The notes beneath the pieces were generated by a model. The model was not told the DNA's origin and searched no databases. It saw only the letters and a list, made by a program, of their open reading frames with translations. Made by a program: the position numbers and the translations under genes. A DNA stretch of 43,336 nt from Alphaproteobacteria bacterium (lineage in GTDB: Bacteria; Pseudomonadota; Alphaproteobacteria; SHVZ01): the NCBI GenBank assembly GCA_016869375.1, contig VGEH01000021.1, positions 1 through 43,336 of the forward strand, written 5' to 3'. This document shows positions 25,130 to 33,477 of this stretch, one piece after another. The first letter of the stretch is position 1. The number at the start of each line of letters is the position of its first letter.

Positions 25130-25711
25130 ATGGCAGCCCCCAGCCTTCGCCCCCTTCTGATCCTGGTCGTATCCCTGCTCGTCGCCTGCTCGCCGCTCGA
25201 GATCGGCGTCGGCGCAGGCGCGGCGACCGGCGTCGCCGCGGCGCAGGAGCGCGGGCTCGTCACCACGGCGAAGGACACCGCGATCTCGATCCAGATCCAG
25301 GAGCTCTGGTTCCGCACAGACCACGAGATGTTCGGCAAGCTCTCGACCTCGGTCTCCGAGGGTCGCGCGCTGATCACCGGCAAGGTGCAGGATCCGGAGA
25401 TGCGTGTCGAGGCGATCAAGCTCGCCTGGCAGGTCGACGGCATCAAGGAGGTCATCAACGAGATCGAGATCGTCAACGCCGGCTCGATGATCGACTCGGC
25501 GCGCGACTTCTGGATCACCACCCAGCTGCGCGGCCTGATCACGTTCGACAAGGACGTGCACTCGATCAACTACTCGATCGATACGGTCAACGGCACGGTC
25601 TACCTGATGGGGATCGCGCGCAGCCAGGCCGAGCTCGACCGCGTGACCAACCACGCGCGGAACCTCGCCTATGTCAAACGGGTCGTCTCCTATGTCCGCG
25701 TCATCACGTAA
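25130..25711 (+). CDS. double-BON-domain lipoprotein (DolP/OsmY-like)
   Basis: A 193-residue outer-envelope lipoprotein. The signal peptide ends in lipobox LLVAC (mature Cys at about residue 20), followed by GVGAGAATGVAAAQERG, as in DolP/YraP proteins. Two BON domains follow, about residues 50-120 (VSEGRALITGKV) and 125-193 (DTVNGTVYLMGIARSQAEL). The start at 25130 has GGAG nine bases upstream; the upstream ATG at 25115 and GTG at 25091 are weaker. E. coli dolP lies in the lpoA-yraN cluster, so this is a plausible DolP ortholog supporting outer-membrane integrity. The 3' end overlaps the next gene by 20 bases. Confidence 0.85.
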   Translation: MAAPSLRPLLILVVSLLVACSPLEIGVGAGAATGVAAAQERGLVTTAKDTAISIQIQELWFRTDHEMFGKLSTSVSEGRALITGKVQDPEMRVEAIKLAWQVDGIKEVINEIEIVNAGSMIDSARDFWITTQLRGLITFDKDVHSINYSIDTVNGTVYLMGIARSQAELDRVTNHARNLAYVKRVVSYVRVIT

Positions 25712-26525
25712 GCCCGAGACCGTCAGCGAAGACGGCATCTGGTTCGCCGCCGCCGGCTCCGAGCCAGACCTCATCGAGGCGGCGCTGCGGCTCGGCCGCT
25801 GCGACCATCCGGAGACCGACCTCGCCCCCTACCGCGCGCATCTCGACCAGCTCGCCCGCGAGGTCCGCGCCAGCGGTGCCGCCGGCGCCGTCGAGCGGCT
25901 GGAGGTCCTGGTCGAGACGCTCGCCGGCCGGCACGGTTATGCCGGCGATGCCGAAAGCTATGACGACCTCGCCAATGCCAACCTGCTCGACGTGGTCGAC
26001 CGCCGCCGCGGCCTGCCGGTCGCGCTCGGCATCCTCTATATCGGCACGGCACGCGCCGCCGGCTGGCGCATGGAGGGCCTCGCCTTCCCGCATCACTTCC
26101 TGGCGCGCATCGAGGGCGGGCACGACCGCGCCATCCTCGATCCCTTCGCCGGGCAGGTGATCGCCGACGCCGCTGGCCTCCGCTCGATCCTCCGCCGGCT
26201 CGGCGGCGGGAAGGCCGAGCTCAAGCCCGCGCATACCCAGGCCGCCTCGGACCGCTCGATCCTGCTGCGCCTGATCAACAACCAGCGCACCCGCCTGCTT
26301 TCCGCCGGCAAGAACGAGGCGGCGCTGGCCGTGGTCGAGCGCATGCTGTGGCTGTCGCCGTCCGATCCCGGTCTGGTCGCCGAGGCGGCCGAGATCGAGG
26401 TGGCCCTGGGCCGCATCGGCGGCGCGATCCGGCGGCTAGAGCGGCTGTCGGAGAAGGTCGTCGACCCGACCCTGCGGCAGCGCATCGCCGCCGATATCAA
26501 AAGATTGCGGACGCGCCTGAACTAG
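25692..26525 (+). CDS. SirB1-family transglutaminase-like/TPR protein
   Basis: A 277-residue cytoplasmic protein. Its central region, about residues 85-165, has the SirB1 pattern: YDDLANANLLDVVDRRRGLPVALGILYIG (key: NLLDVVDRRRGLPVAL), FPHHFLARI and ILDPFAGQVI. A TPR-like C-terminal part follows, about 195-270. The start ATG at 25692 overlaps the BON gene by 20 bases. SirB1-family members occur widely next to housekeeping genes, and their activity is unclear. Confidence 0.82.
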   Translation: MSASSRKPETVSEDGIWFAAAGSEPDLIEAALRLGRCDHPETDLAPYRAHLDQLAREVRASGAAGAVERLEVLVETLAGRHGYAGDAESYDDLANANLLDVVDRRRGLPVALGILYIGTARAAGWRMEGLAFPHHFLARIEGGHDRAILDPFAGQVIADAAGLRSILRRLGGGKAELKPAHTQAASDRSILLRLINNQRTRLLSAGKNEAALAVVERMLWLSPSDPGLVAEAAEIEVALGRIGGAIRRLERLSEKVVDPTLRQRIAADIKRLRTRLN

Positions 26526-26534
26526 ACTTTCGGC

Positions 26535-26573
26535 TAACCCAGGTTAACCAACCGGCCGCCGAGCCTGTATAGT
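26535..26573 (+). promoter_or_regulatory. candidate gshB promoter with TAACC/GGTTA dyad
   Basis: In the 154-base gap before gshB, a -10-like TATAGT (26568-26573) is 18 bases from TTAACC (26544-26549), which could act as a -35. TAACC-CA-GGTTA at 26535-26546 is an inverted repeat overlapping that -35. A similar dyad precedes the gene at 8533. The rest of the gap shows nothing clear apart from the GAAGAAGAGGG ribosome binding site near 26665-26675. Confidence 0.35.
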
Positions 26574-26679
26574 GGCTGCAGCGGACGGCCGCGCATGCGT
26601 TTCCGGGGAGGGGCAGCACGCATGCGGCGGGGCCGGTGCGCGCTATTGCCATCCAGCATCCCATGAAGAAGAGGGCCCG

Positions 26680-27645
26680 ATGAGCCTGGCCGTCGCCATC
26701 CAGATGGACCCGATCGAGCCGATCGACATCGACGCGGATTCGAGCTTCGTGCTCGCGCTCGAAGCGCAGCGCCGGGGCCATGGTCTCTTCCACTACCTGC
26801 CGAAGAACCTGTTCCTGAAGAACGGGCGCGTCTACGCCAAGGCCCGCCCGCTCAAGGTCCGCCGCGAGAAGGGCAACCACTTCACGATGGGCGCGCCCGA
26901 GACGCTCGACCTCGCCACCATGGACGTGGTGCTGCTGCGCCAGGATCCGCCCTTCGACATGGCCTACATCACCACCACGCATCTGCTGGAGCACGTGCAT
27001 CCGAGGACGCTGGTGGTGAACGATCCCGTCCATGTGCGGAACGCGCCGGAGAAGCTGTTCATCACGCATTTCGAGGGCGTGCTGCCGCCGACGCTGATCA
27101 CCTCCGACAAGGTCGAGATCGAGGCGTTCCGCGCCGAGCACAAGGACATCATCCTGAAGCCGCTGTTCGGCAATGGCGGCGCCGGCGTCTTCCGCATCAC
27201 GCCCGAGGACGAGAACCTCTCCTCGCTGCTCGAGATGTTCACGCTGATGTATCGCGAGCCGATCATCGTGCAGCGCTACCTGCCGGAGGTTCGCGCCGGC
27301 GACAAGCGCATCATCCTGGTCGATGGCGTCGCCAAGGGCGCGGTGCTGCGCGTGCCGCAGAAGGGCGAGGCGCGCGCCAACCTGCATGCCGGCGCCGCAG
27401 CGGTGAAGACGACGCTGACCAAGCGCGAGCGCGAGCTCTGCGAGAAGATCGGCCCGGCGCTCAAGTCGCGCGGCCTTATCTTCGTCGGCATCGACGTGAT
27501 CGGCGATTACCTGACCGAGATCAACGTGACCTCGCCGACGGGGCTGCAGCAGATCGGCCGCTTCGACGGCGTGAGCCTCGAAGCCGACATCTGGGACGCG
27601 ATCGAAGCCAAGCGCAGCGCAGGCGGAGCGGCACGCCCGACGTGA
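26680..27645 (+). CDS. gshB: glutathione synthetase
   Basis: A 321-residue ATP-grasp ligase that joins gamma-glutamylcysteine and glycine. Family segments are [19 protein letters not shown] at the N-terminus, [20 protein letters not shown], the ATP-binding [37 protein letters not shown] and the C-terminal [13 protein letters not shown]. The start is ATG at 26680 with a GAAGAAGAGGG ribosome binding site. The stop overlaps the GTG start of a PAS histidine kinase (GTGA), so the kinase is translationally coupled to it. No gshA is in the window. Confidence 0.96.
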   Translation: MSLAVAIQMDPIEPIDIDADSSFVLALEAQRRGHGLFHYLPKNLFLKNGRVYAKARPLKVRREKGNHFTMGAPETLDLATMDVVLLRQDPPFDMAYITTTHLLEHVHPRTLVVNDPVHVRNAPEKLFITHFEGVLPPTLITSDKVEIEAFRAEHKDIILKPLFGNGGAGVFRITPEDENLSSLLEMFTLMYREPIIVQRYLPEVRAGDKRIILVDGVAKGAVLRVPQKGEARANLHAGAAAVKTTLTKRERELCEKIGPALKSRGLIFVGIDVIGDYLTEINVTSPTGLQQIGRFDGVSLEADIWDAIEAKRSAGGAARPT

Positions 27646-29165
27646 GCATGGGGGATTCCGCGCTGCAGGAGGCGGAAGCGCGGTTCGAGGCGCTGACCCG
27701 CGCCATGGACGCTTATGTCTGGGAAACCGGGCCGGATCTCCGCTTCACCTACTTCTCCCGGCGCGTCGCCGAGGTGCTGCCGGTCAGGATAGAGGACCTG
27801 ATTGGCACCAGTCGCAGCGGCCAGGGCCAGACCGAGGATGTCGACGGCATCTGGCGCCAGCACTACGACGACCTCGCGGCGCGGCGGCCGTTCCGCAACT
27901 TTCCGCTTCGTCTTCATTACGCGAACGACGCGATCCGGCATGTCCGCCTCAACGGCGAGCCGCGCTTCGCCGTCGACGGATCCTTCCTCGGCTATATCGG
28001 CACCGGCCAGGACGTTACGGAGGAGATCGAGGCGACGGTGCAGGCCCGCTCCTCCGAGTCGAAGCTCAAGGACGCGATCGAGGCCTCCTCCTCGGCCTTC
28101 GTCGTCTTCGATTCCGACGATCGCCTGACGATGTTCAATGCCAGGTTCCGCCGTTTCTATACCGAGCTCACCGGCGTCGAGCCCGAGCTCGGCACCACCT
28201 TCGCCGTGCTGTGCAGGCGCGCATCCGATCATTTTCCGATGGAGCCGGAGGAGCGCGGGCGCTGGCATGCCGAGCGGCTCGCCAATCACCGCCGGAGTGC
28301 TTCCTCGATCGAGGTCCGGATGCCGCACAATCGCTGGGCGATGATCGACGACCGGCAGACCGCCGATGGCGGCGCCATCGTGCTGATCACCGACATCACC
28401 GATCTCAAGACGCGCGAGGCGCAGCTGCTGGCGATGCGCGACGCGGCGATGCGTGCGGACCAGGCGAAGACGCGCTTCCTCGCCACCATGAGCCATGAGC
28501 TGCGCACGCCGCTGAATGCGATCCTGGGTTTCGCCGACGTCATGCGCCTGGAGATGTTCGGACAGGTGGGATCGCCCCGATATCGGCAGTATCTGGACGA
28601 CATCCACTCCGCCGGAAAATACCTCCTCGGCGTCATCTCCGACGTGCTCGACACCGCGCGCATCCAGTCCGGCGACATGCGGCTCGGCGACGAGCCGGTC
28701 GAGATCGGCCCGGTCATCCGCGACTGCGTCGGCATGATCGCCGATCGCGCCAAGCTCGGCGGCGTCGCGGTCGCCGCCGAATATGCCGCCGACCTGCCGC
28801 GCTTCCGCGCCGATCCGGTTCGCTTGAAGCAGATCCTGACCAACCTGCTGACCAACGCGGTCAAGTTCACGCCCTCGGGCGGGCGCGTCGCGGTGCGCGC
28901 CGATCTAGACGGCGACGGGCGCCTGCTGATCTCGGTCATGGATACCGGCATCGGCATGAGCCGCGACGAGATCCAGATCGCGCTCACGCCCTTCGGCCAG
29001 ATCGCCAACCCGATGACCAGAGCCCATGACGGCACCGGCTTAGGATTGCCGCTGGCGAAGACGTTGGCCGAGCTGCATGGCGGCGACCTCGACATCGTCA
29101 GCACGCCCGGCCACGGCACCGCGGTGACGGTGACCTTACCGGCGAGAAGAAGAGTGACGGCGTAA
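27642..29165 (+). CDS. PAS-domain soluble histidine kinase
   Basis: A 507-residue protein without membrane helices. PAS 1 spans about residues 12-130 and contains [14 protein letters not shown] diverged PAS 2 spans about 140-255 and contains [21 protein letters not shown]. The HisKA domain follows with His285 ([17 protein letters not shown]), and then the HATPase domain with N-box Asn405 ([14 protein letters not shown]), G1 DTGIGM at 434-439 and G2 GTGLGLP at 464-470. The start is GTG at 27642 in a four-base overlap with gshB. No response regulator is adjacent. The coupling to gshB suggests, but does not show, a redox or thiol signal. A single cysteine near residue 190 and one near 362 are visible. 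Confidence 0.9.
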   Translation: MSMGDSALQEAEARFEALTRAMDAYVWETGPDLRFTYFSRRVAEVLPVRIEDLIGTSRSGQGQTEDVDGIWRQHYDDLAARRPFRNFPLRLHYANDAIRHVRLNGEPRFAVDGSFLGYIGTGQDVTEEIEATVQARSSESKLKDAIEASSSAFVVFDSDDRLTMFNARFRRFYTELTGVEPELGTTFAVLCRRASDHFPMEPEERGRWHAERLANHRRSASSIEVRMPHNRWAMIDDRQTADGGAIVLITDITDLKTREAQLLAMRDAAMRADQAKTRFLATMSHELRTPLNAILGFADVMRLEMFGQVGSPRYRQYLDDIHSAGKYLLGVISDVLDTARIQSGDMRLGDEPVEIGPVIRDCVGMIADRAKLGGVAVAAEYAADLPRFRADPVRLKQILTNLLTNAVKFTPSGGRVAVRADLDGDGRLLISVMDTGIGMSRDEIQIALTPFGQIANPMTRAHDGTGLGLPLAKTLAELHGGDLDIVSTPGHGTAVTVTLPARRRVTA

Positions 29166-29172
29166 TCCTGTT

Positions 29173-29216
29173 CCCTCTCCTGCCGAAGGCGGGGGAGGGT
29201 TAGGGAGGGGGCCTCG
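29173..29216. repeat. second copy of the 8376-8442 palindromic repeat
   Basis: These 44 bases match the reverse complement of the element at 8376-8442 with one C-to-T difference (GGGTTAGGGAGG versus GGGCTAGGGAGG). It keeps the CCTGCCGAAGGCGGG loop and one full arm, and lacks the outer part of the other arm. It lies between the plus-strand kinase stop and the convergent regulator stop. Confidence 0.8.
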
Positions 29217-29228
29217 TAAGGATGAAGA

Positions 29229-29272
29229 AGCCCCCTCCCCATCCCTCCCCCTGCTACGCAGGGAGAGGGGGT
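29229..29272. repeat. hairpin between convergent kinase and regulator genes
   Basis: CCCCCTCCCC and CCCTCCCCCTG on the left are complementary to CAGGGAGAGGGGG on the right around a CTACG loop. With the adjacent repeat it fills the 115-base convergent gap, and it may serve as a bidirectional terminator. Confidence 0.55.
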
Positions 29273-29280
29273 ACGAAGCG

Positions 29281-30396
29281 TTAGCGGCTCTTCCCGACTG
29301 CCTTGGCGCTGCTCGCCATCACATTGAGCTCGGGCGAATCGTAGTAGGTCTGGAACGGTGCGGTGCTGCTGGCCCAACGCCAGTGCAGGCGCTTCAGCAC
29401 CGTCTCGGCGGCGCGCGTGCTCGGGCGACCGGCGGTGGTGATGAGGCTGACGTGATCCGAGTCGAGGTCGGGCGTGCCGAGACGGACCACGGCGACATCA
29501 TCGGGCGTCGAGAGACCGCAGCTTTTCAGCGCATCGACGATGGTGCGCCCGTCGACGAAGCTGGCGACGACCAGCGCGGTGAAAGGCAGCCGCTTCCCCT
29601 TGCCCTTGAGCTGACCGACGACGCCGGCGAGATCGCGGAGGCCCAGCTTGTCCGGATCGGTCTCGGCGACGATCACCGGGCACTCCTCCTCGCTCAGGCC
29701 GGCGCCGCGGCAGGAGGCGCGGAAGAAGCTGGCCGTCCTCAGGAAGAAGTAGTTGCTGCTGGCCTCGGTGATCCAGGCGATGCGGCGATGGCCCCGGGCG
29801 AAGAGGTGGTCCGTGATCAGCTCGACCGTCTTCGCCGGGTCGTTGGAGACCGCGTCGACGTCGAGATGCTCGAAGGCAAGGCCCTCGATCAGCACATGCT
29901 CGGCGCGTTGCTTGAGCAGCGCCAGAAGGGAGACCGAGACCACGGAGGAGCGCGGCTGCACGATCGCCGCATCGTAGCGCGCCCCGGACTTCAGAATCTC
30001 CATCACATGCGCGGCGTTGCTGTATGTCAGCATCAGCGATTCATGCCCATCGATCGACAGGCGCTGATGGATGATGCGCGCGATCACGTCGCCGCGCTGG
30101 TAGGGGTGCTGGTAGAGGAGCGTCAGCACGCTGCGCGCCTGCGGTGCTACGACGGGCCCGCCTGAGACGAAAGTGCCGCGCCCGACATGGCTCGAGATGA
30201 TGCCTTCCTGGCGCAGCGCGTCCATCGCGCCCTGGATCAGGTGCTGGCTGACGCCAAGCTCCGCCATGAGCTGGCGGACCGTCGGATAGCGGGCGCCGGG
30301 AGCGGAGCCGGCAGCGAGCGCGCGCAGGCGCTCAACGACCTCTTCGCGGTTGCGCGGCGGTGATCGGCCCTGGGCCGTGCCGGGGACCGCGGTCAC
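29281..30396 (-). CDS. GntR/LacI-type hybrid transcriptional regulator
   Basis: A 371-residue regulator with a GntR-type winged helix at residues 17-78 (PTVRQLMAELGVSQHLIQGAMDALRQEGII, key: LGVSQHLIQGAM; then GRGTFVSGG). A LacI/periplasmic-binding-type sensor domain follows, about 90-350 (SVLTLLYQHPYQRGD, AETDPDKLGL, DDVAVVRLG). Such AraR-like hybrids sense sugars or sugar acids. It is the last gene of the TRAP operon, 7 bases after dctM, and starts with GTG at 30396. It probably controls the divergent TRAP and DHDPS-family promoters through the inverted repeats at 33291-33420. Confidence 0.85.
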   Translation of the reverse strand: MTAVPGTAQGRSPPRNREEVVERLRALAAGSAPGARYPTVRQLMAELGVSQHLIQGAMDALRQEGIISSHVGRGTFVSGGPVVAPQARSVLTLLYQHPYQRGDVIARIIHQRLSIDGHESLMLTYSNAAHVMEILKSGARYDAAIVQPRSSVVSVSLLALLKQRAEHVLIEGLAFEHLDVDAVSNDPAKTVELITDHLFARGHRRIAWITEASSNYFFLRTASFFRASCRGAGLSEEECPVIVAETDPDKLGLRDLAGVVGQLKGKGKRLPFTALVVASFVDGRTIVDALKSCGLSTPDDVAVVRLGTPDLDSDHVSLITTAGRPSTRAAETVLKRLHWRWASSTAPFQTYYDSPELNVMASSAKAVGKSR

Positions 30397-30403
30397 CGGC
30401 CGC

Positions 30404-31696
30404 TCACTTCATCAGGCCGAGATACTTCGGCAGCCAGAGCGTGATCTCCGGGATGAACATGAGGAGCGCCAGGGCGAATAGCAGGACTCCGCAGAAAAGC
30501 CAGACTTCGCGAATGATCTCGCCGACCGGGATGCCCGTCACCGCCGAGGTCACGAAGTGCAGCACGCCGTAAGGCGGCGTGAGCATGCCTATCATCATGT
30601 TCACGGTGACGACCAGACCAAAATGAACGAGGTCGATGCCGAGCGCGCGCGCCGTCGGCAGAAGCACCGGCACCAGCACGAGCAGCATCACGGTGGTGTC
30701 GATGAAGCATCCGAGAACGATGAACAGCACCATGATGCCGCTGAGGAATCCTGTCGCCGACAGGTTCATCGACAGGAACCAGGCAGCGACCATATTGGGC
30801 AGCTGCTCGGCGGCGACGGCGTAGTTCACCAGGAAGGCGCCGATGATGATCGTCATCACCGAGGCGCTCTGCACCAGCGAGGCACGGAACGATTCGTAGA
30901 GCGCGGCCGGCGCCACGTCGCGGTAGATGGTGGCGACGAGGACGAGCGCGTAGAGCGCGGCGACGGCCGCACCCTCGGTCGGGGTGAAGGCGCCGATGCG
31001 GATGCCGCCGAGGACGAGCACCGGCAATCCCAGCGGCGGCAGCGCGCGGAGGAGGATGCGGGGCAGCGCCGCCAGCGTGATGCCTTCGCCGCGCGGAAAG
31101 TTGCGGCGGGTCGCCTGCCAGGCGACCGAGGCCATGAGCAGGCCCGCGATCAGGATGCCCGGCACGACGCCGGCGGCGAACAGCGCGCCGACCGAGACAT
31201 TGGCGATCACGGCGTAGAGGATGAAGGGAATCGACGGTGGGATGATCGGTGCCAGGGTCGCGGCGGCGGCGGTGAGCGCCCCAGCATAGCCGCCGCTGTA
31301 TCCGGCCTTCCGCATCATCCGGACCAGCACCGCGCCGGGGCCGGCGGCATCGGCGACGGCACTGCCGCTCATGCTGGCGAAGACGACGTTGACCAGGATG
31401 TTGACGTGGCCGAGTCCGCCCGGGATGCGCCCGACCATCGCCTGTGCCAGCTCCATCAGGCGCGTGCCGATGGAGCCGACGCTGATCAGCTGGGCGCAGA
31501 GGATGAACATCGGGATCGCCAGCAGCACGTCGGACTGCAGCATGGCGTTCATCACCTGCTCGGCCGCCAGCCCGACATCCGCGCCCTTGACGATGAGGTA
31601 GAGCAGGCCCCCGACCAGCATGGAGATGCCGACCGGCACGCGCACCAGGCTGAGCCCGACGAAGGCGACGATGAGGACGATCAGCTGCGTCGACAT
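30404..31696 (-). CDS. TRAP transporter large permease (DctM family)
   Basis: A 430-residue membrane protein of the DctM/SiaM large-subunit family, with about 12 helices and the typical segments MSGSAVADAAGPGAVLVRMM, TLAPIIPPSIPFILYAV and GMLTPPYGVLHFV. It is the sodium-coupled transport subunit. The ATG at 31696 shares one base with the DctQ stop (TGATG). The ligand class is set by the DctP partner and is not clear from this subunit. The order dctP-dctQ-dctM-regulator is a single transcript on the minus strand. Confidence 0.93.
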   Translation of the reverse strand: MSTQLIVLIVAFVGLSLVRVPVGISMLVGGLLYLIVKGADVGLAAEQVMNAMLQSDVLLAIPMFILCAQLISVGSIGTRLMELAQAMVGRIPGGLGHVNILVNVVFASMSGSAVADAAGPGAVLVRMMRKAGYSGGYAGALTAAAATLAPIIPPSIPFILYAVIANVSVGALFAAGVVPGILIAGLLMASVAWQATRRNFPRGEGITLAALPRILLRALPPLGLPVLVLGGIRIGAFTPTEGAAVAALYALVLVATIYRDVAPAALYESFRASLVQSASVMTIIIGAFLVNYAVAAEQLPNMVAAWFLSMNLSATGFLSGIMVLFIVLGCFIDTTVMLLVLVPVLLPTARALGIDLVHFGLVVTVNMMIGMLTPPYGVLHFVTSAVTGIPVGEIIREVWLFCGVLLFALALLMFIPEITLWLPKYLGLMK

Positions 31697-32160
31697 CAGG
31701 CGTCCGGGTTTCCTCCGACCGCGCGGACGATGTCCCAGAGCGCGCGTACGCCGAGCGCGGCGATGAACAGCGCGAAGAAGCCGAAGACGAAGTCGAGACG
31801 CACGCGCAGGATCGGCGTGCTCAGCACCTTCATGTAGAGAGCGAAATCGACGATCGGCGGCAGCGACCAGAGCGTGGCGCCGGCGACGGCGATGCCGGCC
31901 GCTAGGGTCATCAGCCGGCGCACCGCGAGCGGCGCGGCCTCGTAGACGAGGTCGAAATAGATGTGATCCTTCGCCTTCAGGCAGAAGGACGCGGCCCAGA
32001 GCGCGGCGATCGAAAAGGCCAGGGTCGGGAATTCCTCGCTCCAGCTCACCGGCCGGTTGGCGATGTAGCGCATGAACACCTGGATGTTGATCGCGACGAA
32101 AACCGCGGCGAAGCACAGGACGCCGACGGCGTCGAGTGCTCCGCGCAGCTTTCGAATCAT
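31696..32160 (-). CDS. TRAP transporter small permease (DctQ family)
   Basis: A 154-residue membrane protein with four transmembrane helices, matching DctQ length. It shows the family segments QVFMRYIANRPVSWSEEFPTLAF (key: RYIANRPVSWSEE) and FCLKAKDHIYFDLVYE. It pairs with DctM in the membrane. It lies 21 bases after the DctP stop and overlaps dctM by one base. Confidence 0.92.
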   Translation of the reverse strand: MIRKLRGALDAVGVLCFAAVFVAINIQVFMRYIANRPVSWSEEFPTLAFSIAALWAASFCLKAKDHIYFDLVYEAAPLAVRRLMTLAAGIAVAGATLWSLPPIVDFALYMKVLSTPILRVRLDFVFGFFALFIAALGVRALWDIVRAVGGNPDA

Positions 32161-32181
32161 CGGTGCTCTAAGCGTCCGCTG

Positions 32182-33207
32182 TCAGCGGGCCAGACGCTCG
32201 ATGCGATCGACCCAGCCCGGCGGGGCCTTCGTCACGTACTCGGAGTCGGCGAAGACCTTGAGGACCTGGGTGCGGAAGGCATCGACGTTCGGCTTGGTGA
32301 TGGTGAGGCCGGCGGCGCGCATCTTCTCCAGCGTGTCGTCGTCGTCGCGGAACTTGTTGGTGTCGTTGAACACCATCGCCGCCCGCGCCGCATCCCTGAA
32401 GATCGCTTTCTGGCGCTCGGAGAGCTTGTTCCAGGCGGTGTCACTGATCGCCAGCATGTTGGCCGGGATCGAGTGATAAGTCAGCACGATCTGCTTCGTC
32501 GCCTCGTAGAACTTGGCGCGATAGGTGGTCGAGATCGGGTTGTCCTGGCCGTCGATGGTGCCGGTCTTCAGCGCCAGATAGACCTCGGGCAGCGGCAGCG
32601 GCACCGCGTTGGCGCCGAGCGCCTTGCCCATCAGCAGGAAGGCGGGCGATCCGGGCATGCGGAGCTTGACGCCGGCGAGATCGGCCGGGGTCTCGACCTT
32701 GCGCGCCTCGCGCAGGTTCACGATGCGCGGGCCGGCATAATAGTAGTCGAGGATCTGGACCTGCAGGTCCTTGGCGATGCGCGCCTTGTATTCCTTGCCG
32801 ATGTCGCCATCCATCGTCGCCTTGACGTGGTTCCAGTCCTTGAACAGGTAGCCGACGGTCATGACGTTGTATTCGGGGATGCGGTCGGCGATGTCCCACC
32901 AGGAGAGGATCGACATCTCCACCGAGTTGCGCTGAAGCGCGACGATCTCGGTGCCGGCGCGGACCAGCGTGCCGGTGTGATGGATCTGCACGTCGAACTC
33001 GCCCGGCGCCGAGCGGTCGACCCACTCCTTGAACACGTACATCATCTCGACCGGCAGATCGCCGCCGATGCCGGCGGTGCCGAAGCGGATGGTCTGTTTT
33101 TGCGGCGCCTGCGCGGCGGCGTCCGCGACGCTGCCGGCGAAAGCGGCCCCGGCGACGAGCGCGGCTGAGATGATGGCCGCGGAGCGGCCCTTCAATGCAT
33201 CGATCAT
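32182..33207 (-). CDS. TRAP transporter substrate-binding protein (DctP family)
   Basis: A 341-residue periplasmic receptor. The signal peptide spans about residues 1-33 and ends ADAAAQA. Mature family features include FGTAGIGGDLPVEMMYVFKEWVDRSAPGEF and the carboxylate-binding region KLRMPGSPAFLLMGKALGANAVPLPLPEVYLALKTGTIDGQDNP (keys: KLRMPGS with its Arg, and GTIDGQDNP). The conserved Arg indicates an organic-acid ligand. The ATG at 33207 has a strong AGGAGG eight bases upstream. It is the first gene of the TRAP operon and divergent from the DHDPS-family gene. The Udh-like gene nearby makes a uronate or related sugar acid a reasonable guess. Confidence 0.92.
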   Translation of the reverse strand: MIDALKGRSAAIISAALVAGAAFAGSVADAAAQAPQKQTIRFGTAGIGGDLPVEMMYVFKEWVDRSAPGEFDVQIHHTGTLVRAGTEIVALQRNSVEMSILSWWDIADRIPEYNVMTVGYLFKDWNHVKATMDGDIGKEYKARIAKDLQVQILDYYYAGPRIVNLREARKVETPADLAGVKLRMPGSPAFLLMGKALGANAVPLPLPEVYLALKTGTIDGQDNPISTTYRAKFYEATKQIVLTYHSIPANMLAISDTAWNKLSERQKAIFRDAARAAMVFNDTNKFRDDDDTLEKMRAAGLTITKPNVDAFRTQVLKVFADSEYVTKAPPGWVDRIERLAR

Positions 33208-33290
33208 GGGCGTTCCCCTCCTCAAGGGCCGGTCGTGACGACCGCGTCGAGGCGGCCGGTGCCAGCTGGACGGCCATCCTATGCCGCAGG

Positions 33291-33420
33291 CTCATTACAA
33301 TCAATACATTCTACTGCAAGATTGTACGAGGCGCCTGCTGCGTCGCAGCACAATAGGCGCGTGAATGTCTCCTTATCTGACGCTATGAGTGTAAACAGGC
33401 CGGACAAATTGTATTGATTG
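33291..33420. promoter_or_regulatory. divergent control region with paired inverted half-sites
   Basis: CAATCAATACA at 33298-33308 and TGTATTGATTG at 33410-33420 are perfect 11-bp inverted copies about 100 bases apart. They lie in the 270-base gap between the TRAP operon and the DHDPS-family gene. A related GATTGTA element occurs at 33330-33336 on the plus strand, and on the minus strand at 33296-33302. The region is A+T-richer than its surroundings. The placement, one site near each divergent promoter, fits operators for the operon's GntR/LacI-type regulator, possibly with DNA looping. Confidence 0.55.
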
Positions 33421-33477
33421 CATCAACGAGTTGAGGCCTATTTGGCGCCGAACCGTCCGAGGAAGCGAGACTCAAAG

